A program made the position numbers and the translations under genes. The notes beneath the pieces are model-generated. The model searched no databases, was not told the DNA's origin, and saw only the letters and a program-made list of their open reading frames with translations. From positions 3,624,501 through 3,688,500 of the forward strand of contig CAKKNE010000002.1 in NCBI GenBank assembly GCA_918797485.1: 64,000 nt of DNA, given 5' to 3'. Within the stretch, counting starts at the first letter, position 1. Each line of letters opens with the position of its first letter. The DNA is from Pelagomonas calceolata (taxonomy: Eukaryota > Sar > Pelagophyceae > Pelagomonadales > Pelagomonadaceae). Positions 10,671 through 23,100 of this stretch are shown one piece after another.

Positions 10671-13177
10671 GCAAGGCCCTCCTGGGAACTGCTTAAGGTC
10701 ACTGACAAGAAGACCGCAAGGACAGGAGCCAAAAAAGCACCATAATTCTTTGCACCGAGTGCGTGTAAATGAACCCCCCCTACGATGCCCGGCCTGCCTA
10801 GGAACCCCCAAACTAATCGACATTACTTCTAGTTCCCGCTACTGGCTCTGACTACTGGCATCACTGGCATTCTTAAAATTTACTAAACTTGAAGGTTTAG
10901 ATTGAACATGGGGGGGGACACCAGACTAGGATTGCTCCATAGCAAATATAACCGGAGCCCAGTGAGGTGAATTTTCTAAAACGAAGGTTAACTAGGTCGA
11001 TTCCCGTCCCCTAACAAAATTTGGGATGGGGTCGTCGGGATTTGGCGTTTTGGCAGACCGATGACTGCAAAAAATACCCGCACGATGTGATTCGGCTCGC
11101 TACTAAGCGGCCTTCATCGGCCCGAACGGCGTCCAGAGCCGCCACTAAGTCATCACCTTGCTTCAGCATCCTTGAAGGCCGTTGTAGCCGCCGCGCCGAG
11201 CGCATGCAGCTGCAGCCGGCACGCCGCTAAACCTACTAAACGGGTTTTTGACGATTTGGAGCTCTCCCTCTCATCGTCATCGACCTCCGTACAGACCCCT
11301 GACCTAGGGCGGGGCTACCGACCCCTCTCGGAGGCTCCATGCGAAAAAGCACGTAATTTCGGATCGATTAAGACTCGCTCAGGACCTGGCGACGGTCCCC
11401 GGCCCCCCCCTGATTGAACTTGAAGGTTCTCTTCTTCAAGTTGAACTCCCCCGGCGTAAACTCTCTAAACTGAGTACTAGTAGACCACGACTCCTCCCTG
11501 GGGGGGGGAACTCGACAGCCACAGCGCAAACAAAACAATCCTCAGGCTGTAGACAGGGTTTTTCCAAACTAAGGTTCCTTACGTATATAACCACCTTTTT
11601 GACAAGCCTGAGGGAGCCTGACTCGGAGGACTCCGAGGCAGAACGGTTAGGATCTGACTATTTTAGTGGACCGCGAACGTCGCCGGTGGCGTTTCGTGCC
11701 GCGTCGCGCCGGGCGATACTTTTAGCACGCCATCAAACTAGATGGTCGCATTTGCGCATCAGCCCCCGGGCAAAAGGTACTTAAGGGGGCTCGGGAGACA
11801 AAATCAATTAAAATCATCACTAGCCTATGTTCTTTTTTGGCAAAGGAACTGAAAGTGGTGGGGCGAAAACCTGAATGGCTGGCAAAAATATGGTTCTTGC
11901 CAGTGGCCGCCGCGGCGTCCCACCACCCCGAAAGTGACCCCACCCGAATAAAGCGGTGTCGGGGCGTCCTTGGAATAAAGCGGCTTTAGGATTGATTAAG
12001 TGAGATTTCGGCATCCAGCTTCCCCCCCCCCATCAGTGAACCCACCGTGACCACGTAAGGGCAGGGGGGGCTAGAGCGGCCGCAGTGGGTACTTATATAT
12101 AAAGTATGATTTTTTTACCGGGACTACAGGACGGGTGGAGAGGCCACTGAAGGAGACGTTTCCGAGTCGCGTGGAGGCTTCGATCTTCATAACAGCAATT
12201 TTTTAGCTAAAATTGCTGAACTTTTTTGCCGTGGTTCTCAGCAATTTTGCGCATGCGCGCAAAAGAAAAGATGCCGAGGGCCGCTTGGGTGCTCGCATGC
12301 CCACACGCACCGCGCATGGACGCCGCGGCCAAACGCAATATCGGACTCAAGCCCAACATGCGGGTATTTAGCCCCAGGAGGGTATTTGGCTACAGCCTGA
12401 GTACTTTAAAAAGTTTATTGTAGGCGCGCGCCCCCGCAACCCGAATTGACTATAGCTATTTTATATTATAAAAAGGGGGGGAGGGGGGGGAGGCAATGGT
12501 TTCATATCATGATCTTAATTTTTTTAACACCCTTTTTTTATATTTAGGGTCATGCGACCGCCAAGTTTTGTCATTGGGGCTTTTTTTAACGCCTGCTTCG
12601 AGTTAGGGGACGTCATGACCTGTGAGCGTAGCGAAAACAGCTCGTGACTAGCTCGTGACGACCTCTAAAATCTCGAAATGGTGCAAAAAATGCTACAACT
12701 ATATCATCATCACGGTCTAGGGGCGGCGGCCCGGGCCGGCACTGGCACCCACTCTCACGGTAGAGATTCCATCGAGCGCCCGAAGTTCGCGCAATCGTCC
12801 AGGGGAGCACGTGCACGCCCCTTGGGATAGGCGTCACTCCGCAAGGCCGGATGAAAAACGAGCTGGATTTTTTCCTAGGTACGCGTGGTGGCGCTGATGA
12901 ACAGGGACTTAGTTTGGCCATATTTCGATGTTTGGCTAGTCTACGGCCCATAAATGGTTTCGTCAGAAGGAACATGCGCTGCGATGTGGACTCGGATTTG
13001 ACCGTAAAATGCATCCTCGATGCGGATTGCGTCACGCCTAAGGACCAAAACCTGTGTCGGACTTTGATGTACTAGTGAAATCGCAATTCGAATTTGGATG
13101 TCGTTCCTGCTATCGTAATTGTCTGGGGCCTGCAATTATAGCATGCGATTAGCCAAGGAACATTAAGTGAAACGCTC
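10671..13177. other. Long gene-free spacer
   Basis: 2.5 kb with no plausible gene. It contains several spacer words (ACTTGAAG at about 10888 and 11418, GACTCGGAGGACTCCGAG at 11618-11636), a run of 7-9 G/C homopolymers, a perfect 8-bp stem hairpin at 12190-12211 (GCAATTTT...AAAATTGC), a near-palindrome rich in GCGC at 12247-12264, and a G-rich tract at 12475-12493 that could form a quadruplex. It separates two converging genes (Sfi1-like rightward, hydrolase-like leftward). Confidence 0.5.
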
Positions 13178-16100
13178 CTACACCCCCCTGACACCCCTCC
13201 GTCTCCTTGGCTGTGCAATATCCCATTCACGTAGAAGCTGCGCAGATGCCATCTCCCTCGTGATATCGTCCTCCTTTGAAGCCAAGGTTTCTTGTCCCCG
13301 AGGCTCAGGGCTAAGGTGAATGTTTGCATCTGAAAATAATGTCTCTGGATCATGTCGATGTGCAATTGATGAGGGCATGAAGCTCTCTCTATAAGCAACA
13401 GGTGGTGGATGCAACACTGGTTGCTGCACACCTGGCTGGGTCTTGTATACAGGAACGACTTGGGCAGTTACTAGTCTTATTTCAGCTCTATCAACATTGA
13501 CATTGCGCTGCATCTCTATGAGTTGCCTGGTTCTGGTTCTGCTCCCCTCGTCATCTTCTATTGATGTGCTTGCATTGTCCGTCTGATCTACATGTAGCCC
13601 AGCTTGTCGTTGAGTCTCGGTAGAAAGCTGGCTTTGGACAGAGCTAGTGCTGTCCTGTGGTAGCTGGTGCTTCAATCCGCCTTTGTTCTCTTGACGACGA
13701 GAGATCGAAAGAAACGTAGGTCTCCCCCAAGCCGTTGCACAATTTGAAGATGTCAAGGCCCGATTGAGTGCATCTGTGATGGTATCGGCAAAAGTTGCTG
13801 CATCCATGCTACTAGGCGCTCCCGCAGTAATATGGGCACTTACAACTAGGGAACCTGCATATATCGCCCTCATGACGACATCCTCGACTTGAATATGCAC
13901 TACGGCATCGGCTAAACTGGTTGAGACAATTTTAAAAAAGGAATACCTCCTACGTCGCGTGAAGTCGTGCGTAGCCACATTTGGAAACGAAACGCCAAAT
14001 GTGAGCCCAAACGAGAGTGGAGGTTCCTCGAACAGATCTGCGTGATGGGACATATCTTGATCCGTTTTCCCTTCTTCCCTGCCTGCCCCCTTGGCAGCTT
14101 TTTTGGAATCGTAGAGTCGTGGTTCGCATTTTAGTGTCATCAATGGTTCGGAACGCAGGACATTAGAACTTGAAAAATGCGTTTTCTGTCTTTCTCCGGT
14201 GAGATTTGTTTGGGGGGGGGGGGCGAGTCGAATATCCGCAGCAATTGCATCTACCCCCGCTGGCTCTCTCTCGCTATGTGGTGTAGGCTCGAATACTGAT
14301 CTCGTTAGTCCAGCGCTTATTGCCGTGGTAGATGGAGCTATGATATCAAAAAAGTCTAGCATTACATTTGGTGCTTCCTGCCGTATTTCATGACCTGCAC
14401 GAACCCAAACAACGCAGGCACTTCCCGCACTATTATCCTTAATCCTTTCGACCATACCTCGTATAGTGGCTCGAGTGCGAGCCCCAAAATAAGCTCCCTC
14501 ACCCAAAGCACCAACACGCACTTCATGAGACCATACATGATTCGTGATTCGGCCACGCACTATTACCTCGACATTCGACGGAGTGACAAGAAGATTCTCT
14601 GTAGATTGAAGAGCAAAAATTGGGAGAGAGACACGAGACAAGAGGTCAATATCAAGGTAGTTCTGCAGTGCACCTCGTGCAAGTGCAGCACGTCCCTGCA
14701 ATGTAATTGGGTTGGCAACAGCAGTATAGATATTCAGCGCAAGTTGTGGATGAACACGAGCAAGATATCTGTCACTAAATTGAAATCGCGAAAGGTAAGA
14801 GACAGGTAGATCAAAACGCTCTTTTGGAAATCTGTCACACGAGTCGAGTAAGGCATGTAATATGGCTGCATATTGTCTGTCAATCTGCGCAGTGCCATTT
14901 ACACTGACCAGACCCTTGAGCATTTGATAAACTGAGCTCCTTGGGTCCTGCTCACAGTAATGTGAAATTACAAACTGTGTGCAGATGCTAAATCCATATC
15001 CAATACCCACCAAGTAAAATGGTCCGCTGCTTAACAGCATCTTGCCCCGCAAATTCACATGTTGGAGTAGTTCGGCTAAGTGACTCGCGTGTAGTCCTGT
15101 TCTGACAGAATTGCCGGTCAAAAAGGTAGTTCCAGCCTGCCCTGAATAATTGTAAATTAAAATCTGACAGGCAGGATGGCGATGAAGTAATCTTTGAAAA
15201 AATATTTTAGTACTGTCGAGTGTGTCGAAAATGTCGTGAACGACAACAAAGTTGTGACTTGACGCAGCAAGAGAAGCCTCACCAAGAATTTCATAAGGTA
15301 GCGTCGTAAGTCCATCGGAACAAATAAATACTCCGCGACAGTTTTCCGTAAGACCAGATGACAAATTCTCGTGATTGCCCATTAGCCTAGTGTGGGGCCG
15401 GGAAGCCAAGCGCGCCATTTGTCGTCTCTGAGTCATCAATTGCGCAGATCGCTCTTGTCTAGAAAACTCGCAGTGTTCTCCCCACTTTAAATTCTTATGA
15501 GAATTGCTCTTAGGAAAGACATTTTGCAGCTGGATAGGGAATAGGTCAGTGGTTCTTAAAAAAAGTAGTGATGAAACCAATGATTCCGGTGGCAGGGACT
15601 GCCGAGAGGGGGTCGAGATTGGCATAAGAGCGAAACCATCTCTTTCAGTCCCCATCACGGCCGCGACAACGTGACGTCCATCAACTTGATTTCTTTTACT
15701 AGAAATCCTCATAGCAATACCTTTTTTACTGCGTGATGGCATTTCCCTTCGTTCCTGCCGCTCACCATTCCCAGCATCAAACGAATCCAAGACCAAGAAA
15801 TCGAGGCGATCGTGGCCCCTACCAGCACGCCATTTATGTGCTTCCAGCATTCCCAAAACCCACAAACAACCCCGGGAAGCCGATGTACTGGCATGTGCTA
15901 TCGTGTTTGGACGAAACAGGGTATTGTGGATATAGGGTTCAATCGCACGTTCAACTCGTGGAGTAATAGAGTCGCAGTTAAATTCAAGCAGCGAGCGCCT
16001 GCATAGTCACTCAGTTTTTGAACAAATTACAGGAGAAATTTGGGCGCAGTTGTCTAGCAGAAAAATGTCGCCACTGGCCATGGCGTGGCGAGTCTGTTTC

Positions 16101-16919
16101 CAACTGAGGGTCTTGCCACCAGACAAAAGAATGAACATGGCTTTGGTCACCAGCGAGACTGCCGGCGGCGGGGAAATATAGCTGCGAAGCTCTGCGACAT
16201 CCAGATTTGTAAGACAGGAGATTGCTGTTTCTGCTCTAGCCACCGCGCACGCCTCTAGCGTCAATGCAGGTGTGATGTGACAGGCTAGGTCTTTTTTTGC
16301 AAATACCTTTTTCTTGGTGTGTACTGCCTTTGGTGCACGTGAGCTTGCTGTAATGCCCCCCCGTCTAGACAAATATCTTGCGTGTTCGATGAGATCATAC
16401 ACACAAAAACAAGCAAGACATACACGAACCGTACCATAACACCGACCGGGGAATTCCCCTGGAGTAGAGCTGGTTTTGTCCCAAGTACCTTTAAACACGG
16501 TGTTGATTGGTTGGTCAGCGCAGTACCGTCTAAGTACGAGTCTAACAAGCTTACTCTCTTCTCTGGCACGAGCAATAGACTGAAATGGTAATTCAATGAC
16601 TCCCTGAGATGACACGTCCGTTGGTGATACATCCGTCAAAGAGTCTTTGATTCTATTATCATCATTGGCTAGCATTTTTCTTTTGAATTCCGATAAGTAT
16701 TTTCCGCTGGCTACACCTGGGCAGTCCGTCACTCGCCGCAAGCTCACGTCGAAGCCACAGAAGTCGCCTGCACATCCTATGGATCAGTGTGGTCAGATAC
16801 ATCCTTGTGATTGCGTACGTCACACCTGAACCATGCGAGGACCCAAGGTGTTCGGTCACGCGTGCCTTAGATGTAGAGACACAAGTCGCGCTACAAAATC
16901 GCGGTGTTTCCCATCCCAT
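13178..16919 (-). CDS. Dynein-stalk-like segment joined to a degenerate alpha/beta-hydrolase
   Basis: Read right to left. A plausible start is ATG at 16919. Exon 1 ends at 16826 and a 58-nt GT-AG intron (16825-16768) keeps the frame. Residues just before 16058 (SPPPAVSLVTKAMFILLSGG) and just after the next junction (RSLLEFNCDSITPRVERAIE, then ASRGCLWVLGMLEAHKW) align with the part of dynein heavy chains next to the microtubule-binding stalk. This alignment fixes a 60-nt GC-AG intron at 16058-15999. At least one more intron is likely near 16430-16370. The last exon (about 15998-13178) encodes an alpha/beta-hydrolase-like region with VVVHDIFDTLDSTKIFFQ and an elbow reading GIGYG, where active enzymes have GxSxG. 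The nucleophile is therefore missing and it is probably a non-catalytic scaffold. A low-complexity, charged C-terminus follows. The shared 110-bp upstream region with ODAD3 supports a ciliary role. Confidence 0.65.
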
Positions 16920-17029
16920 TTTTCGCTGCGGAGATTATCTTGCTATGAACATATATCTAAAGTAGGGCCAGCCTTGTATCTATATGTGCCGCTGCGGTAC
17001 GCGGTAACGCGGTAACGCGCTTTGAGAAA
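16920..17029. promoter_or_regulatory. Bidirectional promoter region with repeated GCGGTAAC
   Basis: Only 110 bp separate two divergent start codons. At 16994-17018, just before the ODAD3 start, there are three direct copies of GCGGTA(A)C. The core GGTAAC fits one half-site of an RFX X-box (RGYAAC), and RFX factors drive ciliary genes in many eukaryotes. The link to RFX here is inference; the repeats and the short divergent spacing are seen directly. Confidence 0.4.
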
Positions 17030-18842
17030 ATGTACAGAGGGCAGAGCGAGGGTGGAGGAAGTGTAGCTGAACAAGTAGACGATCTTCGCGAGCGGATGCG
17101 TTTACTCCAAGGTGCCTTTTTTGTTCGTTTCTTATAACAACAAGCTTCTGCAGGAGACAGGCGCGCTAATGTTGACATCCTTGAAGCGAACAAGTCTGCT
17201 AACAACAATGAAATCAAACGTAATCTCTTGCTTGTTGCCTGCTGTCCTTTCATAATATAGAGCGCGACGCAGGTCTCCGGGAAGAAAACAAAGAGATTCG
17301 AATCAAACTCTCGATTGTGCAGCGCAGTTGTAGTTCAGCCTGCGCTACGCATGATACCTTAGAAGGTGACTTAATCAAAGTTCGAAAGCATTTCGACACC
17401 CTGCGAGAACAAACTCTCCTGAAATGTCAAACGCTGAAGAAGCTGAAAGACGGTGCGCGAGATCTGGAACTTCAATCAAAAAGTAACGCTCAAGAAGATA
17501 CCCCAGTCACAAGAAATATCAGGATGCTTGAGAATCGCCTAGACAAAGCGCTTATAAAATTCAATGAGGCCCAGGTACTTTTTATTCTATTTGCATTAGC
17601 ATCAACATATCAATTTTGCAGTCAATCAAAAGAACATATGAGCAAATTGTAAAACGGCTGAGAGAAGAGCGCATTGGTTTTGATCACCAGCTGACCGCAC
17701 TCGAACGCACATTTGCTGCCAAGCAGCGTGATTATGAGGAGCTCTTGCTTCTCTCAGGGGATGCAAATCATGCACGCGAAGTGGCACAATCAGAACTCAG
17801 CCATGTTCGTAATGGGTATGAGGAGGAGCGCCGTAGGCGTGACCTGGAGCTTCGCGAGCGCCACCAAATGGTGCAGTTGAGAAAACAGACCCTTGGAACG
17901 TTCCAAAGACACGAGAGCGCGCGTCAGCAGAATATTTATGACGAACATGTCCCAAACGATGGTCAGGGGCCAGTGGCTGTTGTCAAAAGCACAACATTGC
18001 AGCGATCAAAAGAGCGCACTGAACAGCGAACAAAAATCGACATTTTTGAGAGGGCCTTCCGAAAGATCAAGGAAGCGACAGGTAACAGCTGCTGGGTGAT
18101 TGGAGATAAATCACAGGTGTATAATTTAGGTGTTTCTGACGTCAACGAAGTTATACAGAAAATCATTGTTCAAGAAAGCACCACGGAAAATCTCATGAGC
18201 TTGACCAGAGACAATCAACAGAAGATCGAAGCTCTAAGTGAACAGAAGGTTGGCATAAAAATGCATGTCGAGGAAGTAAAATACTCAGGGCCAGGAGGGG
18301 GGCACCGACGCAAATTGGTAGACAAACATGAAGCACAACTTGCATCAGCTGCTGCGAGACTTGAACGATGCCGCATTAAGCACGAGAGGCTCACTCGAAT
18401 GGTGATTGCCGTCAAAGCGGGCGTAAAGCATCTCCAAGATAAGTTGGACGGAGTTCGAGAGGAGCTTGGTGGACGGCACATCCAGTTGACAGATGCAACC
18501 ACTTTTCGAGTTATGGCAGAAAACGAAATCATAATGGCTGAACTCATGGCGCGAATTAGAGTAGCCACGGACAATGAGTCAAACATTACTAACGGCGCCG
18601 CAAGGAGCACAGATGTGCACGAGATTGACCTGCTTCGAGCACGTCCTTACAATCAGCGCATTGACTTGCCACTGCTTGATGAAGAATGGGATCGTGACGG
18701 CCTACTCAAAGACAATGATGATTTCAAGGGTGAGGTGGACGATGAGCTTACGCGAGAAAAAGTCAAAAAAGCATCGTCGCAAATTCTGATAGCGCAAGAT
18801 AAAAGAAAGCAAAAAATGCACGACCAAGATGCGAGTAATTGA
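17030..18842 (+). CDS. ODAD3: Outer dynein arm docking complex protein ODAD3/CCDC151
   Basis: Exons 17030-17111, 17154-17219, 17261-17574 and 17622-18842, joined by GT-AG introns of 42, 41 and 47 nt. The joined frame is exactly 561 codons (560 aa). The protein is almost entirely coiled coil. Segments matching the CCDC151/ODA10 family include ENRLDKALIKFNEAQ followed by YEQIVKRLREER, then VAQSELSHVRNGYEEERRRR, FRKIKEATG, HVEEVKYSG, and the C-terminal YNQRIDLPL (family: EYNTRI.LPL). In ciliated organisms this protein helps assemble and dock outer dynein arms on the doublet microtubules. Its presence shows that the host makes motile flagella with outer arms. Divergently paired with the dynein-stalk-like gene. 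Confidence 0.85.
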
Positions 18843-20150
18843 GCAGCCGGTCATCTTTAGCGTCCAGCAACCCTTCGCTGAGTCTTTAACAAAATCTCTT
18901 ACTGGCAGACTGTAGATGAAACACAAGTGCCCGTGCAAGCGTGAGTTCGAGTCCGCCGTTTTCTGCCGCGTATAAGCCATGCCACGCCGCCCCTATGATC
19001 GCTACGCTACGCGGTGCCTTTAAATTTGGCGTAAGTTTAAGAGCTCGACTCGGAGTACCTAGGTGGCGGCCGAAAGTCGACTTGGCGGCCGCGGTCCGTC
19101 GGTGCGCCAGTGCTACTCTCACTCTCTACTTTACTCTCTCATCCCAAGCCCTAGAGGCCTCCGACTGGTCACAGTAGCCACCCCGCAAAAAATCCCAAGG
19201 CCCAAGGGGGCCATCACCTCTAGCCACGCCGCCCACACTTAGAGCTGTCTACCACTGGCATAGGGAGTTTAGAGAGAGAGCCACTTATTGAACCCACCCC
19301 CAGGTAGTACGGACCCCGAACGAGTTTACGCTAGCCGCTTTAATTCCACTAGATTCTAGAGGACTTAGTAAGAACTTCAACTTAGAACTAAGTCTTACAG
19401 GTGCCAGCCTGGGATTCAGATTGAACAAGCATGGCGGAGCATGGCCGAGCGCCGAGGGGCAGCCCCGGCTGGGCCCCGGCAGTCGGACGACGCATTGCAA
19501 AAAACGCGGCAGCAAACGCGGCTCTTCTCGCCGAGAAAACGGCCAAAAACCATGCAAAATGACCTACGATCGTCTTTTTTGGCGCCGTTTCGAGCCGATC
19601 GGGCCACCGCAGCGTCGGACATCATTCACCACGTGGCCGACGACGATCTGAGACGAGTTCGGCAGCAGCGGCTCGTAAGATGTCGGTCTATGTGTGGTCC
19701 GCGTTTCTCGCCGGGACGCGGTTTCGGGCAAAAATCGCGCCGTGGGTCGCGAGATTTGGCAGGGACCCTCCCAGCCACCACGGCGTGCGCGCGCGGGGGT
19801 TGGTCGCGGAAATCGGCGCGCCCGAAGCGGCCCAACGCCCCGCCAGGCAACTTTCCCAGCCTGGCCGTTCTTGGGGCCCGCCGCATCGTTTGCGGCCGGC
19901 TCTTCGGCGCGCAGGCTAGTCGAGCGAAATGAAGCTCGCCAACGACGAGCGGCCCAGGCTTCCGCTGCCCACCCGCGCGGCAGACCGTTCCTGAAGTAGC
20001 CCAGCGTAAACTCTCTACATGTATAGACTAGTATAGTTCTAGTGTAATCATTGTAATTTTATTTCCGGTATAAGGGTACTGGCATAATCGTCTCCAAGCC
20101 AGCTCCAGTGTGCAGATTGCCCCCAAGCGCTTGGCAAAGCGCTTGGCACG
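18843..20150. other. Intergenic spacer with a dispersed repeat
   Basis: 1.3 kb. Includes spacer words (GACTCGGAGTA at 19045, ACTGGCA at 19254 and 20079) and the dispersed repeat copy annotated at 19473-19917. The GC content rises sharply towards the next gene. No convincing coding region; the open frames here are by-products of high GC. Confidence 0.5.
19473..19917 (+). repeat. Dispersed repeat A, copy 1
   Basis: Closely similar to 30381-30763 in the same orientation. Shared blocks include GGCGCCGTTTCGAGCC, TCGGGCCACCGCAGCGTCGG, GATCTGAGACGA and AAGATGTCGGTCTATGTGTG, followed by GTGGGTCGCGAGATTTGG and CCAGCCACCACGGCGTG. The two copies differ by small indels, so no single reading frame is conserved. 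The nature of the element is unknown. Confidence 0.7.
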
Positions 20151-23100
20151 ATGAGCTCGCGCGAAGCAACGATCAGGTCGTTTAGGGCGAGATCGGTCAA
20201 GGTTGTGTGGGACGGGGCCGCGCCGCCGTCAGTCGAAGCGCTGCAGGCGGCCTTCGCGCCCTTCGGGGCCATCTCGACGGTCCGCGTGAAGCAGCGCACA
20301 GCGCTGGTGCTCTACCGGGACGCGCGGTCGGTGGCGTCGGCGGTCGATGGCACCCGCGGCCCCTGGATCGCGACCGCGGTCGCCACCGAGAGAGCGGATC
20401 CGCGGCGCGGGTCCCCCAGCGCGCCGTTTGGACAAGCGCCGGCCGCGGAGGCGTTCTCGGGCGCGCCGTTTGGACAAGCGCCGGCCGCGGAGGCGCCGGC
20501 GGGAGCAAGCGAGCCGCCGGCCGCAGAAACGTTCTCGGGCGGCGCGCCGTTTGGACAAGCGCCGGCCGCGGAGACGTTCTCGGGCGCGCCGTTTGGACAA
20601 GCGCCGGCCGCGGAGGCGCCGGCGGGAGCAAGCGAGCCGCCGGCCGCAGAAACGTTCTCGGGCGGCGCGCCGTTTGGACAAGCGCCGGCCGCGGAGACGT
20701 TCTCGGGCGCGCCGTTTGGACAAGCGCCGGCCGCGGAGGCGCCGGCGGGAGCAAGCGAGCCGCCGGCCGCAGAAACGTTCTCGGGCGGCGCGCCGTTTGG
20801 ACAAGCGCCGGCCGCGGCACGTTCGCCGGGCGCGCCGTTTGGACAAGCGCCGGCCGCGGAGGCGCCGGCGGGAGCAAGCGAGCCGCCGGCCGCAGAAACG
20901 TTCTCGGGCGGCGCGCCGTTTGGACAAGCGCCGGCCGCGGAGACGTTCTCGGGCGCGCCGTTTGGACAAGCGCCGGCCGCGGAGGCGCCGGCGGGAGCAA
21001 GCGAGCCGCCGGCCGCAGAAACGTTCTCGGGCGGCGCGCCGTTTGGACAAGCGCCCGGCCGCGGGCACGCCGGGCGCGCCGTTTGGACAAGCGCCGGCGC
21101 GGAGGCGCCGGCGGGAGCAAGCGAGCCGCCGGCCGCATAAAACGTTCTCGGGCGGCGCGCCGTTTGGACAAGCGCCCGGCCGCGGACGCCGGGCGCGCCC
21201 GTTTGGACAAGCGCCCGCCGCGGAGGCGCCGGCGGGAGCAAGCGAGCCGCCGGCCGCAGAAACGTTCTCGGGCGGCGCGCCGTTTGGACAAGCGCCGGCC
21301 GCGGGAGACGTTCTCGGGCGCGCCGTTTGGACAAGCGCCCGGCCGCGGAGGCGCCGGCGGGAGCAAGCGAGCCGCCGGCCGCAGAAACGTTCTCGGGCGG
21401 CGCGCCGTTTGGACAAGCGCCGGCCGCGGCACGTTCTCGGGCGCGCCGTTTGGACAAGCGCCCGGCCGCGGAGGCGCCGGGCGGGAGCAAGCGAGCCGCC
21501 GGCCGCAGAAACGTTCTCGGGCGGCGCGCCGTTTGGACAAGCGCCGGCCGCGGAGACGTTCTCGGCGCGCCGTTTGGACAAGCGCCGGCCGGGCACGCTC
21601 GGGCGCGCCCGTTTGGACAAGCGCCCGGCCGCGGAGGCGCCCGGCGGGAGCAAGCGAGCCGCCGGCCGCAGAAACGTTCTCGGGCGGCGCGCCGTTTGGA
21701 CAAGCGCCGGCCGCGGAGACGTTCTCGGGCGCGCCGTTTGGACAAGCGCCGGCCGCGGAGGCGCCGGCGGGAGCAAGCGAGCCGCCGGCCGCAGAAACGT
21801 TCTCGGGCGGCGCGCCGTTTGGACAAGCGCCCGGCCGCGGAGACGCGTTCTCGGGCGCGCCCGTTTGGACAAGCGCCGGCCGCGGAGGCGCCGGGGGAGC
21901 AAGCGAGCCGCCGGCCGCAGAAACGTTCTCGGGCGGCGCGCCGTTTGGACAAGCGCCGGCCGCGGCGGGGACGTTCTCGGGCGCGCCGTTTGGACAAGCG
22001 CCGGCCGCGGAGGCGCCGGCGGGAGCAAGCGAGCCGCCGGCCGCAGAAACGTTCTCGGGCGGCGCGCCGTTTGGACAAGCGCCCGGCCGCGGAGGCGTTC
22101 GGGCGCGCCCGTTTGGACAAGCGGCCGGCCGCGGAGGCGCCGGCGGGAGCAAGCGAGCCGCCGGCCGCAGAAACGTTCTCGGGCGGCGCGCCGTTTGGAC
22201 AAGCGCCGGCCGCGGAGACGTTCTCGGGCGCGCCGTTTGGACAAGCGCCGGCCGCGGAGGCGCCGGCGGGAGCAAGCGAGCCGCCGGCCGCAGAAACGTT
22301 CTCGGGCGGCGCGCCGTTTGGACAAGCGCCGGCCGCGGAGACGTTCTCGGGCGCGCCGTTTGGACAAGCGCCGGCCGCGGAGGCGCCGGGCGGGAGCAAG
22401 CGAGCCGCCCGGCCGCAGAAACGTTCTCGGGCGGCGCGCCGTTTGGACAAGCGCCGGCCGCGGAGACGTTCTCGGGCGCGCCCGTTTGGACAAGCGCCGG
22501 CCGCGGAGGCGCCGGGCGGGAGCAAGCGAGCCGCCGGCCGCAGAAACGTTCTCGGGCGGCGCGCCCGTTTGGACAAGCGCCCGGCCGCGGAGACGTTCTC
22601 GGGCGCGCCCGTTTGGACAAGCGCCGGCCGCGGAGGCGCCGGCGGGAGCAAGCGAGCCGCCCGGCCGCAGAAACGTTCTCGGGCGGCGCGCCGTTTGGAC
22701 AAGCGCCGGCCGCGGATACGTTTCGGGCGCGCCGTTTGGACAAGCGCCGGCCGCGGAGGCGCCGGGCGGGAGCAAGCGAGCCGCCCGGCCGCAGAAACGT
22801 TCTCGGGCGGCGCGCCGTTTGGACAAGCGCCGGCCGGGCACGCGCCGGGCGCGCCGTTTGGACAAGCGCCCGGCCGCGGAGGCGCCGGCGGGAGCAAGCG
22901 AGCCGCCGGCCGCAGAAACGTTCTCGGGCGGCGCGCCGTTTGGACAAGCGCCGGCCGCGGGCACGTTCCGGGCGCGCCGTTTGGACAAGCGCCCGGCCGC
23001 GGAGGCGCCGGCGGGAGCAAGCGAGCCGCCGGCCGCAGAAACGTTCTCGGGCGGCGCGCCGTTTGGACAAGCGCCGGCCGCGGAGACGTTCTCGGGCGCG

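Noticed and set aside
10671-13177. A CRISPR-like or centromere-like array in the long gene-free stretch
   Set aside because: No regular direct repeats with unique spacers and no tandem satellite unit are present.
15865-15865. Start of the hydrolase gene at the first codon of the long frame
   Set aside because: The protein continues upstream through a spliced join into dynein-stalk-like sequence, so this is an internal position.
19441-19932. A 163-codon frame in dispersed repeat A as a gene
   Set aside because: The second copy at 30.4 kb does not keep the same frame, so there is no sign of protein-level conservation.
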